Source: Legionella jamestowniensis
Lineage (GTDB): Bacteria; Pseudomonadota; Gammaproteobacteria; Legionellales; Legionellaceae
Direction of reading: 5' to 3'
NCBI RefSeq assembly: GCF_001467745.1
Contig: NZ_LNYG01000013.1
Span: 52,230 to 101,985, forward strand
DNA: 49,756 bases
Made by a program: the position numbers and the translations under genes. Every line of letters starts with the position of its first letter. Positions within the stretch are counted from its first letter, which is position 1. Below the pieces are notes generated by a model, which worked only from the letters and a program-made list of their open reading frames with translations, did no database searches and was not told the DNA's origin. This document shows positions 1 through 10,159 of this stretch, piece by piece.

Positions 1-146
1 CCGGGATCTTCGAGGGAAGAAGCTACTTGAAAGAATGGGAGCGAAGCATTGATTTCATGCTTTGAGCATTGAAGTAGAATCCCCGACTGCAAGCAACCGG
101 GCTTCTACACGTACTGGATACCGCTGACAAAGCCTAATTTTCAGTC
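1..146. repeat. Contig-end repeat, copy of a palindromic family
   Basis: No gene is seen here. Bases 81-113 (CCCCGACTGCAAGCAACCGG then a short tail ending in ACGTA) match the repeat found at the other end of the window (49618-49693), in both its direct and its inverted arm. A contig ending in a multicopy repeat is expected when short-read assembly breaks there. The rest of the stretch shows no coding frame I would trust. Confidence 0.6.
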
Positions 147-770
147 CTACCTATTCAATTTTAGTGCAACATTTTCAAGATGATCTTTTAACGTAGACTC
201 ATGACCACTGGCCGAAAAGAAACGGCTGCCATCGGCATAAATTGTCATGCTTTCATGTAGCCTGACATAAGGCGGTGTCCCTGCTTGAATTTTTCCAATC
301 ATCTCATCCATTTTATTTTTCAATTCAGGGTATTCATTGCTTATACTGTTTAATCCATTCACTACATTTTGCTCAAGAAAACTACTACCTTTTGGAATTA
401 AAACACGTTCGAAAATAGATTGATTATGATGCATAAACGTATGAGTAGCTTCTTTACCATACTTAAAACGCTTTTCCTGGACAGTGTTTAATAGCTCTGC
501 GAGACATGTTAAAAAATCTTGTTTGTGTTCAACAAAGTCATGCTTCCCCTTATTTTGGATTAATGAATCTAATTGGGTATTGAAGTTTTCAACAGCCTTT
601 TCAATCTCAGCTGTTAACTTCACGTTGGTAAAATTTTGTCGTAGCAAATCACTCTTATACCAAAATTCGTAGCATCTAGAGCGACGATGTTTCGTTCCAT
701 CCAAATATTGAAACCCTTTTCTAAACTCTTCTATGACTTTTTGCATGTCAGGTTTTTGCATGTCAGGCAT
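147..770 (-). CDS. Hypothetical protein, effector-like, 207 aa
   Basis: I do not recognise this protein. The frame extends to a TTG at 791, but an ATG at 770 is preceded by GGGGAG seven bases upstream, so I start there (MPDMQK...). The first residues are a tandem duplication, PDMQK-PDMQK, from a 13-base DNA repeat (GCATGTCAGGTTT then GCATGTCAGG on the plus strand). The protein is soluble, mostly helical by composition, without a signal peptide or membrane segment, and rich in K, E, N and H. It ends in a basic helix (ENVALKLNR). It is divergent from the ankyrin-like gene at 994, with a regulatory palindrome between them. A Dot/Icm effector is an inference from context only. Confidence 0.6.
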   Translation of the reverse strand: MPDMQKPDMQKVIEEFRKGFQYLDGTKHRRSRCYEFWYKSDLLRQNFTNVKLTAEIEKAVENFNTQLDSLIQNKGKHDFVEHKQDFLTCLAELLNTVQEKRFKYGKEATHTFMHHNQSIFERVLIPKGSSFLEQNVVNGLNSISNEYPELKNKMDEMIGKIQAGTPPYVRLHESMTIYADGSRFFSASGHESTLKDHLENVALKLNR

Positions 771-906
771 AAATAACTCCCCATTAAACAATGATGAGCT
801 ATCTTACTCGAAATAAATTTAAGATGCCTAATTTTTTTGTTATTAAATTACTCTTAGTGGACAATCCATTAGCATTACAAGCGTTCAGCGAATAGATAGC
901 TTGATG

Positions 907-928
907 ATATGGGTAATTTTACCCATAT
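907..928. promoter_or_regulatory. 22-bp palindrome, likely operator or activator site
   Basis: Perfect inverted repeat ATATGGGTAA-TT-TTACCCATAT (10-bp arms). Its core TGGGTA-ATTT-TACCCA (910-925) is separated by exactly 23 bases (926-948) from the TATAAT at 949-954. The same core at the same distance from a TATAAT stands in front of the Tgl-like gene (21977-21992). The position just upstream of, or over, the -35 region suits a class II activator, or a repressor. The cognate protein is unknown. The sequence does not match the PmrA tandem TTAAT or the CpxR GTAAA-N6-GTAAA patterns as I know them. Confidence 0.6.
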
Positions 929-948
929 AACAAAAATAATACCATCTG

Positions 949-954
949 TATAAT
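949..954 (+). promoter_or_regulatory. -10 box of the ankyrin-like gene
   Basis: A perfect TATAAT 40 bases upstream of the ATG at 994. At 17-base spacing the -35 position would be 926-931 (TATAAC), a very poor match to TTGACA, so transcription probably depends on a protein bound at the adjacent palindrome. A ribosome site AGGTG lies 7 bases before the ATG. Confidence 0.5.
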
Positions 955-993
955 ATTAAATCTTTACGGCTTAATTATTATTTAGGTGTCACT

Positions 994-2847
994 ATGCCTT
1001 CAGATTTAGATCTTTTTAAACAATATTGCATGGAAGGACGATCGAATGAGGTGAAAACACTGGTAGAACGAGCGAAAAAAACTGATCCTCTTCAAGTTTT
1101 CCCTATTGATATACCAGCAAAATTTGGGCAGCTGGAAATTGTTAAGTATTTATTTGAAACCCAAAATGTTGATCCATCAAACATCCTTTACGGTCTTTTA
1201 TTTCACATTTGCTCATGCAATGATGAAACAAAGCGCCGTCATTTATTGAATTGGTTGCTTGAAAATGATCGTTACAAGAGATTAGGTGAAGGAATTAGTG
1301 AAGCTCACCTTCAAGCAGCGCTAGGGCTACCCTATAATCATTTACCCGCTGAAGCACATCGAGGTCTTTATCCTATCCATTATGCTAGTCTTGTTGGTAG
1401 TAAGAATTTGCTTCATTGCTCGACTGATGAGTTGAATAAACCTATTACAAGCGGAGATTTTGAAGGTATAACCCCTTTTTACTTGCTCGTGCTAGGAGGC
1501 TGCACAGAGGTTGTTAGTTTACTTGTTAAAAAAGGGATAGCACCGAAATCTTTAAATACTTGTTCTATCAAAAATGTTCCTGGTCAAGAATTAACTTTAG
1601 CCTATATTTTGGCGAGTTCCGGTAACTTTAATTTGCTCAACTACTGGGATAGTCAAACTGCAGAAGCGATTAATCTAAATGCAGGTCCCACCCATCCCAC
1701 CCACCCTAAACAAGGGGAATCATTAGGTTTACTATTATGTTTGGCAGGACAGATTGATTTATTTTCCAAATTTGTCAAAAAAAATCCGCAAAGCCTGTCG
1801 CTCAGTAAAACAGTGCTTCAAGGCCCTAATAAAGGATGGAACATTGCCTATGCATTAGCTTGTCTAGGTCATTTCGACGTGTTAAGTCAATTGGTAAAAA
1901 ATTCCCCTGAATTTATTGATTTAAATACAGAGTATGAAGGGAAAAAAGGAAAAACATTAGGCTGGATTCTTGCCTTTCATTCACAAAAAGATTTATTAAT
2001 CCACCTCTCCCAAGACCAAAAGGAGACTTTAAACTTAAATACAGCCCCACCATCTGAGCCCAATAAAGAGGTTTCCCTGGCTGCATTGCTTGCTGACTTG
2101 AATATACTTGATCAATTTGTTAAACAAACTAGACAGCCTGTTAATTTACACGCTCGAACAACCCAAGGAAAAACGCTATTTCAACAGCTTGTAGCCAGCA
2201 ATCGATTTGAACTCATCGACACCATTCTAGATGTCTACCTGGAGCAACCCAATTGTGAGGAGCTGATGACAACAGTTTTCAACAAACATAATACATTAGA
2301 GGGCAACAGTCTCCGTCTTCGTTTGGCAATGCGATGTTATGAAAAAATTAAAGACTTATTAAGTAAAAAAGAAGAATTGGGCAATACATTGAATACTTCT
2401 CTTGAAGTCTATCTTGCCCCTTTCCTAAAACATATTAACGCGATTTCGCAAAACTTACCTGATTATAAAGAGGCACAATCCTTAAAAGGACATCTATATC
2501 TAACCTTAGCCGAAGCCTATGAGGCTGATAACCGTATTAATTTACACCCGCAAATTACAGTCAACTCGCTTTATGCCAGTGCAGTGATAGCATTCACACA
2601 GGCTGCAAATACAACAATGAACCTTCTTGTATTCATGCGCCAGCGCGCCACAATTACAGCATTACGAGATGACAATAAAAAGCACCAATCAACCATTGCC
2701 ACCTTACAAGAGGAAAGTAAAAAGCGACCATTGCCAACGGCTGAAAGTTCGATTTCTCTTCCTTCCTTTTCATTTTTTGATTCCCTTGCAGAATCTGCCA
2801 AAAGAAGAAGAGTGGAAGATCATGAAACACCTGAAAATAAGCCATGA
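994..2847 (+). CDS. Ankyrin-repeat-like effector candidate, 617 aa
   Basis: The N-terminal ~430 residues hold degenerate ankyrin-type helix-turn-helix units. Examples are the stretch around FGQLEIVKYLFETQNVDP near residue 45, GLYPIHYASLVGSKNLLH near 128, and GITPFYLLVLGGCTEVVSLL near 156. Later units (AYILASSGNFNLL, AYALACLGHFDVLSQLV) lack the strict consensus. A helical region follows with a short coiled-coil-like stretch around residue 570. Near the C-terminus is KRRR (residues 603-606), resembling a nuclear localisation signal. There is no signal peptide or membrane segment. Ankyrin proteins are a well-known class of Legionella Dot/Icm effectors, so translocation is plausible but inferred. 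The start is supported by AGGTG before ATG and by the TATAAT promoter. It converges on the permease gene at 2922. Confidence 0.75.
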   Translation: MPSDLDLFKQYCMEGRSNEVKTLVERAKKTDPLQVFPIDIPAKFGQLEIVKYLFETQNVDPSNILYGLLFHICSCNDETKRRHLLNWLLENDRYKRLGEGISEAHLQAALGLPYNHLPAEAHRGLYPIHYASLVGSKNLLHCSTDELNKPITSGDFEGITPFYLLVLGGCTEVVSLLVKKGIAPKSLNTCSIKNVPGQELTLAYILASSGNFNLLNYWDSQTAEAINLNAGPTHPTHPKQGESLGLLLCLAGQIDLFSKFVKKNPQSLSLSKTVLQGPNKGWNIAYALACLGHFDVLSQLVKNSPEFIDLNTEYEGKKGKTLGWILAFHSQKDLLIHLSQDQKETLNLNTAPPSEPNKEVSLAALLADLNILDQFVKQTRQPVNLHARTTQGKTLFQQLVASNRFELIDTILDVYLEQPNCEELMTTVFNKHNTLEGNSLRLRLAMRCYEKIKDLLSKKEELGNTLNTSLEVYLAPFLKHINAISQNLPDYKEAQSLKGHLYLTLAEAYEADNRINLHPQITVNSLYASAVIAFTQAANTTMNLLVFMRQRATITALRDDNKKHQSTIATLQEESKKRPLPTAESSISLPSFSFFDSLAESAKRRRVEDHETPENKP

Positions 2848-2860
2848 CAGTTAGAAAAGT

Positions 2861-2886
2861 AGGTTGGGTCGTTTTCGAGCCAACCT
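2861..2886. terminator. Hairpin between convergent genes
   Basis: AGGTTGGGTCG-TTTT-CGAGCCAACCT forms a 10-pair stem with one G-G mismatch and a 4-base loop, between the ankyrin-like gene and the convergent permease gene. No clear T tract follows on either strand, so it could be a weak bidirectional terminator or a dispersed palindromic repeat. Confidence 0.35.
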
Positions 2887-2921
2887 TACATTCCATGCAT
2901 CCTGTGTTGGTTTGTTAACCA

Positions 2922-4256
2922 CTAAACCTGATGCGGATCAAATGCATCCCTTACAGCATCCGCAAATAAATTACTGGCTAAAACCAGAATAAACATAAAG
3001 ACAAATGCCGACATCATCGGCCACCACACGATGGGCTCCCTGGCTAATTCAAGGCGCGCGCCATTAATCATATTTCCCCAACTTATTGTCATGGGCGATA
3101 CCCCTACCCCTACGTAAGAGAGTACCGCCTCCGCTAAGACAAGAAAGCTAAAATCTAACACCAGCGTAATAAGCACAATATGCATGACATTCGGCAACAA
3201 ATGTTTGCGAATAATCGTTAACGCGCTGCTGCCTAATGCTCGACCGGCTGTGACATAATCCACTTCTCTTAATTTAAGGGTTTCAGCACGTAGTAACCGG
3301 CATAGACTTGTCCAGCTCGTTACCCCAAGGATTAAACACAAAGCAAATAAACGTGCATCAGCACTTTGAGCCAAGGTTGTAAACTGTTCAGGGTGGTTGG
3401 CAATGTAGGTTTGCATGGATAATACCGAGGCAGTGATTAATAAAACACCAGGAATTGAACTGAGCGTGGTATAGATATATTGAATAATATCATCTATCAA
3501 ACCGCCAAAATAACCAGCGCTAATACCGAAGATTAAAGCCAATGGCAGCATAAAAAGTGTCGTTAAAATGCCTATCACAAGCCCCGTACGGATACTTTTC
3601 ACGGTATAGTAAAAGATGTCCTGACCAATTTTGCCCGTTCCAAGAAGATGAAAATGACGGGATAACCAATAGCTGGCCAATACGATAAAGAAGCAAATGA
3701 AACTGGTCAGTAAAATACTAAGACCTGATTTACCCGGTGCCACTTGTAGTGTTTTAGTCAGAAACCCTTTGCTAACGACGATCACCAACCAAAGTAAGCC
3801 GATAAGAACGACAGCCATGAGTAATGCCTTCACCAGAATTGCAGAAATCATTTGATGCTTATCCTGGTTATTCTTCACTGTTTGTGACACATAATTTAAA
3901 CGTGGATAAAGTTGTTTTACCTTATCATCAATAAGGACGGTTTCCACACTATAAAGCTTTAGTGCCAGGGGGGCTGAATAAGTCTTTTCATAAGTAGCAC
4001 CAAGTGGCGCTAATAGTCTATCTAAAATAGAATCATTTTGACCTAACGGGGCATTACCGGAATTTAAATGAATGGAATCAAGTATTCCAATCGTTAGAAA
4101 AAAGAGAAGCACCACACCTGCACTCATTGCCAAAGGTTTTTTACCAATGCGCGCAAATGCAACGCGGATATGTTGTTTACGCAAACTAAAAAGAGTAATG
4201 ACTAAACTGACTAGCAATACAGCAAGAAAACATTTATCTGTCCATAAAAATTCCAT
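2922..4256 (-). CDS. Peptide-type ABC transporter permease (OppC/YejE-like)
   Basis: Inner-membrane permease of the binding-protein-dependent type, 444 aa. It has an N-terminal membrane segment, a second one near residue 40, a long periplasmic insert (about residues 65-150), then the BPD permease core. The cytoplasmic EAA loop reads DYVTAGRALGSSALTIIRKH near residue 340, where the ATPase docks. The C-terminal DPHQV resembles the usual DP.. ending of OppC/DppC proteins. It is longer than a typical OppC (~300 aa), as in YejE-type permeases. It is the last gene of a three-gene minus-strand unit, 1 base after the stop of the partner permease. Substrate is probably oligopeptides, by family. Confidence 0.88.
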   Translation of the reverse strand: MEFLWTDKCFLAVLLVSLVITLFSLRKQHIRVAFARIGKKPLAMSAGVVLLFFLTIGILDSIHLNSGNAPLGQNDSILDRLLAPLGATYEKTYSAPLALKLYSVETVLIDDKVKQLYPRLNYVSQTVKNNQDKHQMISAILVKALLMAVVLIGLLWLVIVVSKGFLTKTLQVAPGKSGLSILLTSFICFFIVLASYWLSRHFHLLGTGKIGQDIFYYTVKSIRTGLVIGILTTLFMLPLALIFGISAGYFGGLIDDIIQYIYTTLSSIPGVLLITASVLSMQTYIANHPEQFTTLAQSADARLFALCLILGVTSWTSLCRLLRAETLKLREVDYVTAGRALGSSALTIIRKHLLPNVMHIVLITLVLDFSFLVLAEAVLSYVGVGVSPMTISWGNMINGARLELAREPIVWWPMMSAFVFMFILVLASNLFADAVRDAFDPHQV

Positions 4257-4257
4257 A

Positions 4258-5235
4258 TTAACTAAACCTCACGCGTGGATCGACTAACGTGTAGGAAATA
4301 TCAGTCAATATCAAACCAACAATGTAAAGAATAGAACCTAAAAATACCATCGCCCTGACAATCGCAAAATCTTGTTGTTGAATGGCATCTATAATATAAC
4401 TGCCTAATCCGGGTACACCAAAAAAAGATTCCAAAACCAGGCTTCCCATAAATAGGGAGGGAATTAAAACAACGATTCCAGTAAGGATGGGGAGCATGGC
4501 ATTTTTTAGTACATGCCGAAACAATACCCTTACTTCGGATAAGCCCTTTGCCCTGGCAGTTTTTACGTAGTCTCGATTCATTTCCTCTAGAAATAAACTG
4601 CGATACCATCGCGAACCAGCCCCCAAACCGGCAATGACCGCAACAAGTACTGGTAGTATAATAAATTTGATACTGTCCAATCCACTATCATAACCAGAAA
4701 TAGGTACTAACCGTAACACTTTCCCAAAGAGGTACTGACCACCAATAATGTAGAACAAACTGGAAATAGACATGAGGATGATGCATAAAACCACACCGCT
4801 GATATCAAGTAAGGTCGTGCGAAAAAATGCCATTGACATGGCAAAAATGATATTCGCTATAATGCCCAAAATAAGCACAGGGAGGGCAATGGCAAGACTT
4901 GGCCACATTCGGTGAGAAATATCATAACTGATGTCCCGTCCCGCATCGGATACACCAAAATCAAAAGCAAACAATTTCAAGGATTTTTGAAAAAAAAGGG
5001 TTTGGGTAATTGTTGTTAGACCCGTTTCGTTGACGTTATAAAATAAGGGTAAATCATAGCCATGTTGTACTTTCCATTGCTGGATGACTTGAGGCTTTAC
5101 ATGTTTTTCCCCAAGCTGCATACGCGCCATATCATCCGGTGAATTAACCATAAAAAATAGCGCAAACGTAATGATATTAATTCCCAATAAAATGGGAATC
5201 GCATAGAGGATTCGACGGAATAAATACTGAATCAT
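4258..5235 (-). CDS. Peptide-type ABC transporter permease (OppB/YejB-like)
   Basis: Partner inner-membrane permease, 325 aa from the ATG at 5235 (MIQYLFRRILYAIPILLG, the classic OppB N-terminus). That ATG overlaps the stop of the upstream binding-protein gene in ATGA, indicating translational coupling. The frame stays open upstream into the previous gene, but that extension lacks family character. Six membrane segments are expected. The EAA loop is DYVKTARAKGLSEVRVLFRH near residue 225, and the protein ends in the typical LVDPRVRFS. It should form the channel with the 2922-4256 product. Confidence 0.9.
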   Translation of the reverse strand: MIQYLFRRILYAIPILLGINIITFALFFMVNSPDDMARMQLGEKHVKPQVIQQWKVQHGYDLPLFYNVNETGLTTITQTLFFQKSLKLFAFDFGVSDAGRDISYDISHRMWPSLAIALPVLILGIIANIIFAMSMAFFRTTLLDISGVVLCIILMSISSLFYIIGGQYLFGKVLRLVPISGYDSGLDSIKFIILPVLVAVIAGLGAGSRWYRSLFLEEMNRDYVKTARAKGLSEVRVLFRHVLKNAMLPILTGIVVLIPSLFMGSLVLESFFGVPGLGSYIIDAIQQQDFAIVRAMVFLGSILYIVGLILTDISYTLVDPRVRFS

Positions 5236-7397
5236 AATTTTATTCTCGGAGCACTGCGCCGCTCTTTTTGGTAATAGGCAAAAAGTAGGGGCAATAGTAA
5301 CAAAATAACCATTAAAAATAACAGGCCGATTGGCCAAAGCACGGGCTTGTTCCATAGTTCACGCAATTGGCTGCGTAACCCAACATCAATTGCCATGTAT
5401 TTTAATCCGCTGGTACCAATCGTATTAGGTTTTGTAGGAGAAACCCATTGCTGGCTTAATATCAAACTTTGCGTGTTAATTCCCCATGCCCAAGGGGCAT
5501 CATGCCTTACGATTTCTACTAAGGTATCAATTATTTTTTGACGTTCGGCATCATTGCTTCGGTTTTTCATTAATTCAAATAACCTGTCAAAGCGCGGATT
5601 TTTATAATTCGCAGCATTTTCCCCATTGTGTTTGACTTTGCTATTGGGGCCATAAAGCATGAACAAAAAGTTTTCAGGATCAGGGTAATCGGCATGCCAT
5701 CCCCAGCTGAAAATTTGTGCGTTGCCTGTTCGCATTTTGTCCTGGAACCGGTTGTATTGTGTTGCGCGAATATTTAAATCAATACCAATACTGGCAAATT
5801 GTTTACGCATCCAGTCAAGCATTGCTTTATCGTCAGGTCCACCTGAAATAGGTGCATCATAGTGTAAAATGAGTGGTCGTTGAGTTTTGGGATCAATGCC
5901 ATCCGCGTAGCCCGCTTCACGCATAAGACGTTTCGCATCTGCAATCGAACGACGTTGGGGTTTATTGTCTTCCCATCGATAAACATAGGGGTTAATGCCC
6001 TCCCTCCCTTCTTTATAACCAAAAATACCAGGTGGAATAGGCCCCTGCGCTGTTTTACCACGACCATTATAGAAAATGGCAATGTATTCATCATAATTAA
6101 CCGCAATGGAAATGGCTAAGCGGAGTTTACGTGCCCTTTCACTGTTTCCGCCCACCACAGGATCCAACATGTTAAACCCCATGTAAAAAATAGTAGGATC
6201 GGTGGTTTGTACTAAACGTATTTTCTTCTTCCGCATGCCAGTTGTTAATGTGGGCTTGCCTGCAGCATTAATTTGAATGGCTTGATCAAAACTGTCCGCA
6301 CTAATTCCCGATAAATCGTAGTAACCTTGCAGGAATTTGTTCCAGCGAGGGATTGATTCCTTTTCAAGGATAAAAACCGCTTGATCAATTAAAGGGAGTT
6401 TTTCACCAGCATGTTGTAAAAAGCCCTCTTTTTCATCCTCCACAGAACCATGTGCTGGAAAAAAGTCGTCGCGAAAATTAGGATTTTTTCTTAAAACCAT
6501 GCGACGATTTGGATTATTTTCAGTCAGCATGAAAGCACCAGTACCTATCGGATACCAATCAAAACTTAAATTTTTATCATCCATCCCCGGTTGAGAATAA
6601 AATTTGTCCGCTTCCCAAGGTATGGGTGCAAAAAAAGGCATCGCTAACCAAAACATAAATTGGGGATACAGACCTTTTATGGTGATTTCAAAGGTATAAT
6701 CATCAATTTTATGAAGGCCTGCCATTGAGTAATTTCTCAAGTCTATAAAGCTTCCCTTAGGCAAGTTTTTGCCAAATTCATCAAAACCCTCAATATACTC
6801 ACTCATCAACCCATAAATCGGAGAGTTAACGACAGGGCTTGCCAGGCGTTTGATTTGATAGAGATAATCATCCGCAATTAATTCACGCGTGCCTGTATTC
6901 TTAAAATCGGATAATTTATTAATGTCATTATCTTCGAGATAATTTGCATCAAGATTAAAATAAACGTATTCCCCTTTTGCATTTTTAGCCAGCGCGGGAT
7001 GTGGTTGATAATAAATACCCGGCTTGATATGAAGGGTGTAAACAGAAAAAGCAATGTCTGCAGGATTAGGGTTGCGAAGGGATTGTCGATTTTTATTAAG
7101 ATAACGCACCCTAGGCATTGCAGCAGCAATTAAAGGTGCCAGTGTGTAAGGTCTGATGAAATAATCATACTGCAAAGGAGGCTCATAAATTTGAGCGATA
7201 AACTGATACTCATTACTTGAATAAGATTTCGCCGGATCGAGTGTTTTTGGTTGCTCGGCAAACGAAGAATAATAAATTTTTGCAAACGCATCATCCGGAT
7301 AAGGGTTATTTAAAATCCAGTGGTTCGCAAAGGAGACACCCGTACTTAGCAGTAACATAATAAAAATCCTTAATCTGCCAAGTACTTCCAAAGCCAA
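5232..7397 (-). CDS. Periplasmic oligopeptide-binding protein with C-terminal anchor
   Basis: Solute-binding protein of the SBP_bac_5 (OppA/DppA) family, up to 721 aa. The N-terminus has a basic/hydrophobic signal sequence ending near GVSFA-N if the TTG at 7397 is used. An ATG at 7358 has a better ribosome site (AAGGA, 8 bases away) but gives a short signal without basic residues, so the start is open. Family features include PKTLDPAKSYSSNEYQFIAQ near residue 52, the region around WYPIGTGAFMLTENNPNRRM near 282, and a C-lobe with ISIAVNYDEYIAIFYNGRGK. Unusually, residues ~686-707 form a membrane helix (LWPIGLLFLMVILLLLPLLF) followed by a basic tail, so the protein is probably tethered to the inner membrane. 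No OppD/OppF ATPase gene lies in the window. Confidence 0.88.
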   Translation of the reverse strand: MALEVLGRLRIFIMLLLSTGVSFANHWILNNPYPDDAFAKIYYSSFAEQPKTLDPAKSYSSNEYQFIAQIYEPPLQYDYFIRPYTLAPLIAAAMPRVRYLNKNRQSLRNPNPADIAFSVYTLHIKPGIYYQPHPALAKNAKGEYVYFNLDANYLEDNDINKLSDFKNTGTRELIADDYLYQIKRLASPVVNSPIYGLMSEYIEGFDEFGKNLPKGSFIDLRNYSMAGLHKIDDYTFEITIKGLYPQFMFWLAMPFFAPIPWEADKFYSQPGMDDKNLSFDWYPIGTGAFMLTENNPNRRMVLRKNPNFRDDFFPAHGSVEDEKEGFLQHAGEKLPLIDQAVFILEKESIPRWNKFLQGYYDLSGISADSFDQAIQINAAGKPTLTTGMRKKKIRLVQTTDPTIFYMGFNMLDPVVGGNSERARKLRLAISIAVNYDEYIAIFYNGRGKTAQGPIPPGIFGYKEGREGINPYVYRWEDNKPQRRSIADAKRLMREAGYADGIDPKTQRPLILHYDAPISGGPDDKAMLDWMRKQFASIGIDLNIRATQYNRFQDKMRTGNAQIFSWGWHADYPDPENFLFMLYGPNSKVKHNGENAANYKNPRFDRLFELMKNRSNDAERQKIIDTLVEIVRHDAPWAWGINTQSLILSQQWVSPTKPNTIGTSGLKYMAIDVGLRSQLRELWNKPVLWPIGLLFLMVILLLLPLLFAYYQKERRSAPRIKL

Positions 7398-7445
7398 ATC
7401 CTAAAATATTCAAAATCATTATGATGGAAGTCCGCGACTTTTTAG

Positions 7446-9506
<2,061 letters not shown>

Positions 9507-9534
9507 TCATTAAAACAACACCGCACCCCCACGT

Positions 9535-9572
9535 TATCCTGAAAACGGCGTAGACGCTTGAAGTATCTCGTG
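9535..9572. repeat. Half copy of palindromic repeat family A
   Basis: The sequence TATCCTGAAAACGGCGTAGA, running on to GCTTGAAGTATCTCGTG, resembles one arm of the full repeat at 9958-10074. It sits between ligA and the GIY-YIG gene. Confidence 0.45.
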
Positions 9573-9650
9573 AATTTAGCATAAAGGGTAGTATACTATT
9601 CTCCGAAGAATACTAGTTCAACTAGAGTCCATACCTGACAGGAAGTTATT

Positions 9651-9941
9651 ATGCATACTGAGTCATACGTTTATCTATTAACTAATAAGCATCACAACGT
9701 TTTATACACTGGCGTAACGAATAATTTGATACGTCGCATTTATGAGCATAAAAATAAACTGGTACGTGGATTTACTCAAAAATACAATGTGGATCGCTTA
9801 ATCTACTATGAGGCTTGCGAAAATATCGTCGTCGCTATTGGGAGAGAAAAACAAATCAAAGGATGGTCTCGAAAAAAGAAAGATGACTTAATTAGTACAT
9901 TTAATCCTCAATGGGAGGACTTGTATAGGTCATTATGTTGA
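9651..9941 (+). CDS. GIY-YIG nuclease superfamily protein (UPF0213/YhbQ-like)
   Basis: Small single-domain GIY-YIG protein, 96 aa. The core motif appears as YVYLLTNKHHNVLYTGVTNN (positions 7-26; Y-x-Y..V-L-Y-T-G), followed by the conserved Arg (RRIYEH, near residue 31), the YYE stretch and a late REKQIKGWSRKKK. The active-site Glu expected in the third motif may be the E of GRE. Proteins of this size are common, often next to repeats, and their natural role is unsettled (proposed DNA repair or mobile-element domestication). The start is well placed, with AGGAAG 6 bases before ATG. It is flanked on both sides by family A repeats. Confidence 0.9.
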   Translation: MHTESYVYLLTNKHHNVLYTGVTNNLIRRIYEHKNKLVRGFTQKYNVDRLIYYEACENIVVAIGREKQIKGWSRKKKDDLISTFNPQWEDLYRSLC

Positions 9942-9957
9942 ATTGTGCCACTACCAA

Positions 9958-10074
9958 GAGATCCTTCAAGCGGCTATGCCGCTTTCAGGATGACATACGT
10001 GAAGGAGGTAAACCGTGCTATTTACTATTACCTCACGTCATTCTGAAAGCAGCGTAAGCTGCTTGAAGAATCTC
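9958..10074. repeat. Full palindromic repeat, family A (MITE-like)
   Basis: The left arm starts GAGATCCTTCAAGCGGCTAT and runs to ...GATGACATACGTGA. The right arm read on the opposite strand starts GAGATTCTTCAAGCAGCTTA and runs to ...AATGACGTGA. The arms are ~42 bases, imperfect, with a ~30-base centre. Partial copies occur at 9535-9572 and 20356-20376. No coding capacity is seen. It looks like a non-autonomous palindromic element. Confidence 0.7.
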
Positions 10075-10159
10075 CGCAAAGGGCTCCCTGCCGCCACTTG
10101 CCGGGCAAAGCCAGTGTATGCTATAGATATCGCTTGGGTTTTAGACAAGGATGAAATAT

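Noticed and set aside
952-990. AATATTAA and CTTAATTATT upstream of the ankyrin-like gene as a PmrA box
   Set aside because: The two elements are in opposite orientation and too far apart for the tandem PmrA pattern.
9651-9941. GIY-YIG gene as part of a homing intron
   Set aside because: No split gene or intron boundary on either side; it is a stand-alone UPF0213-type protein.
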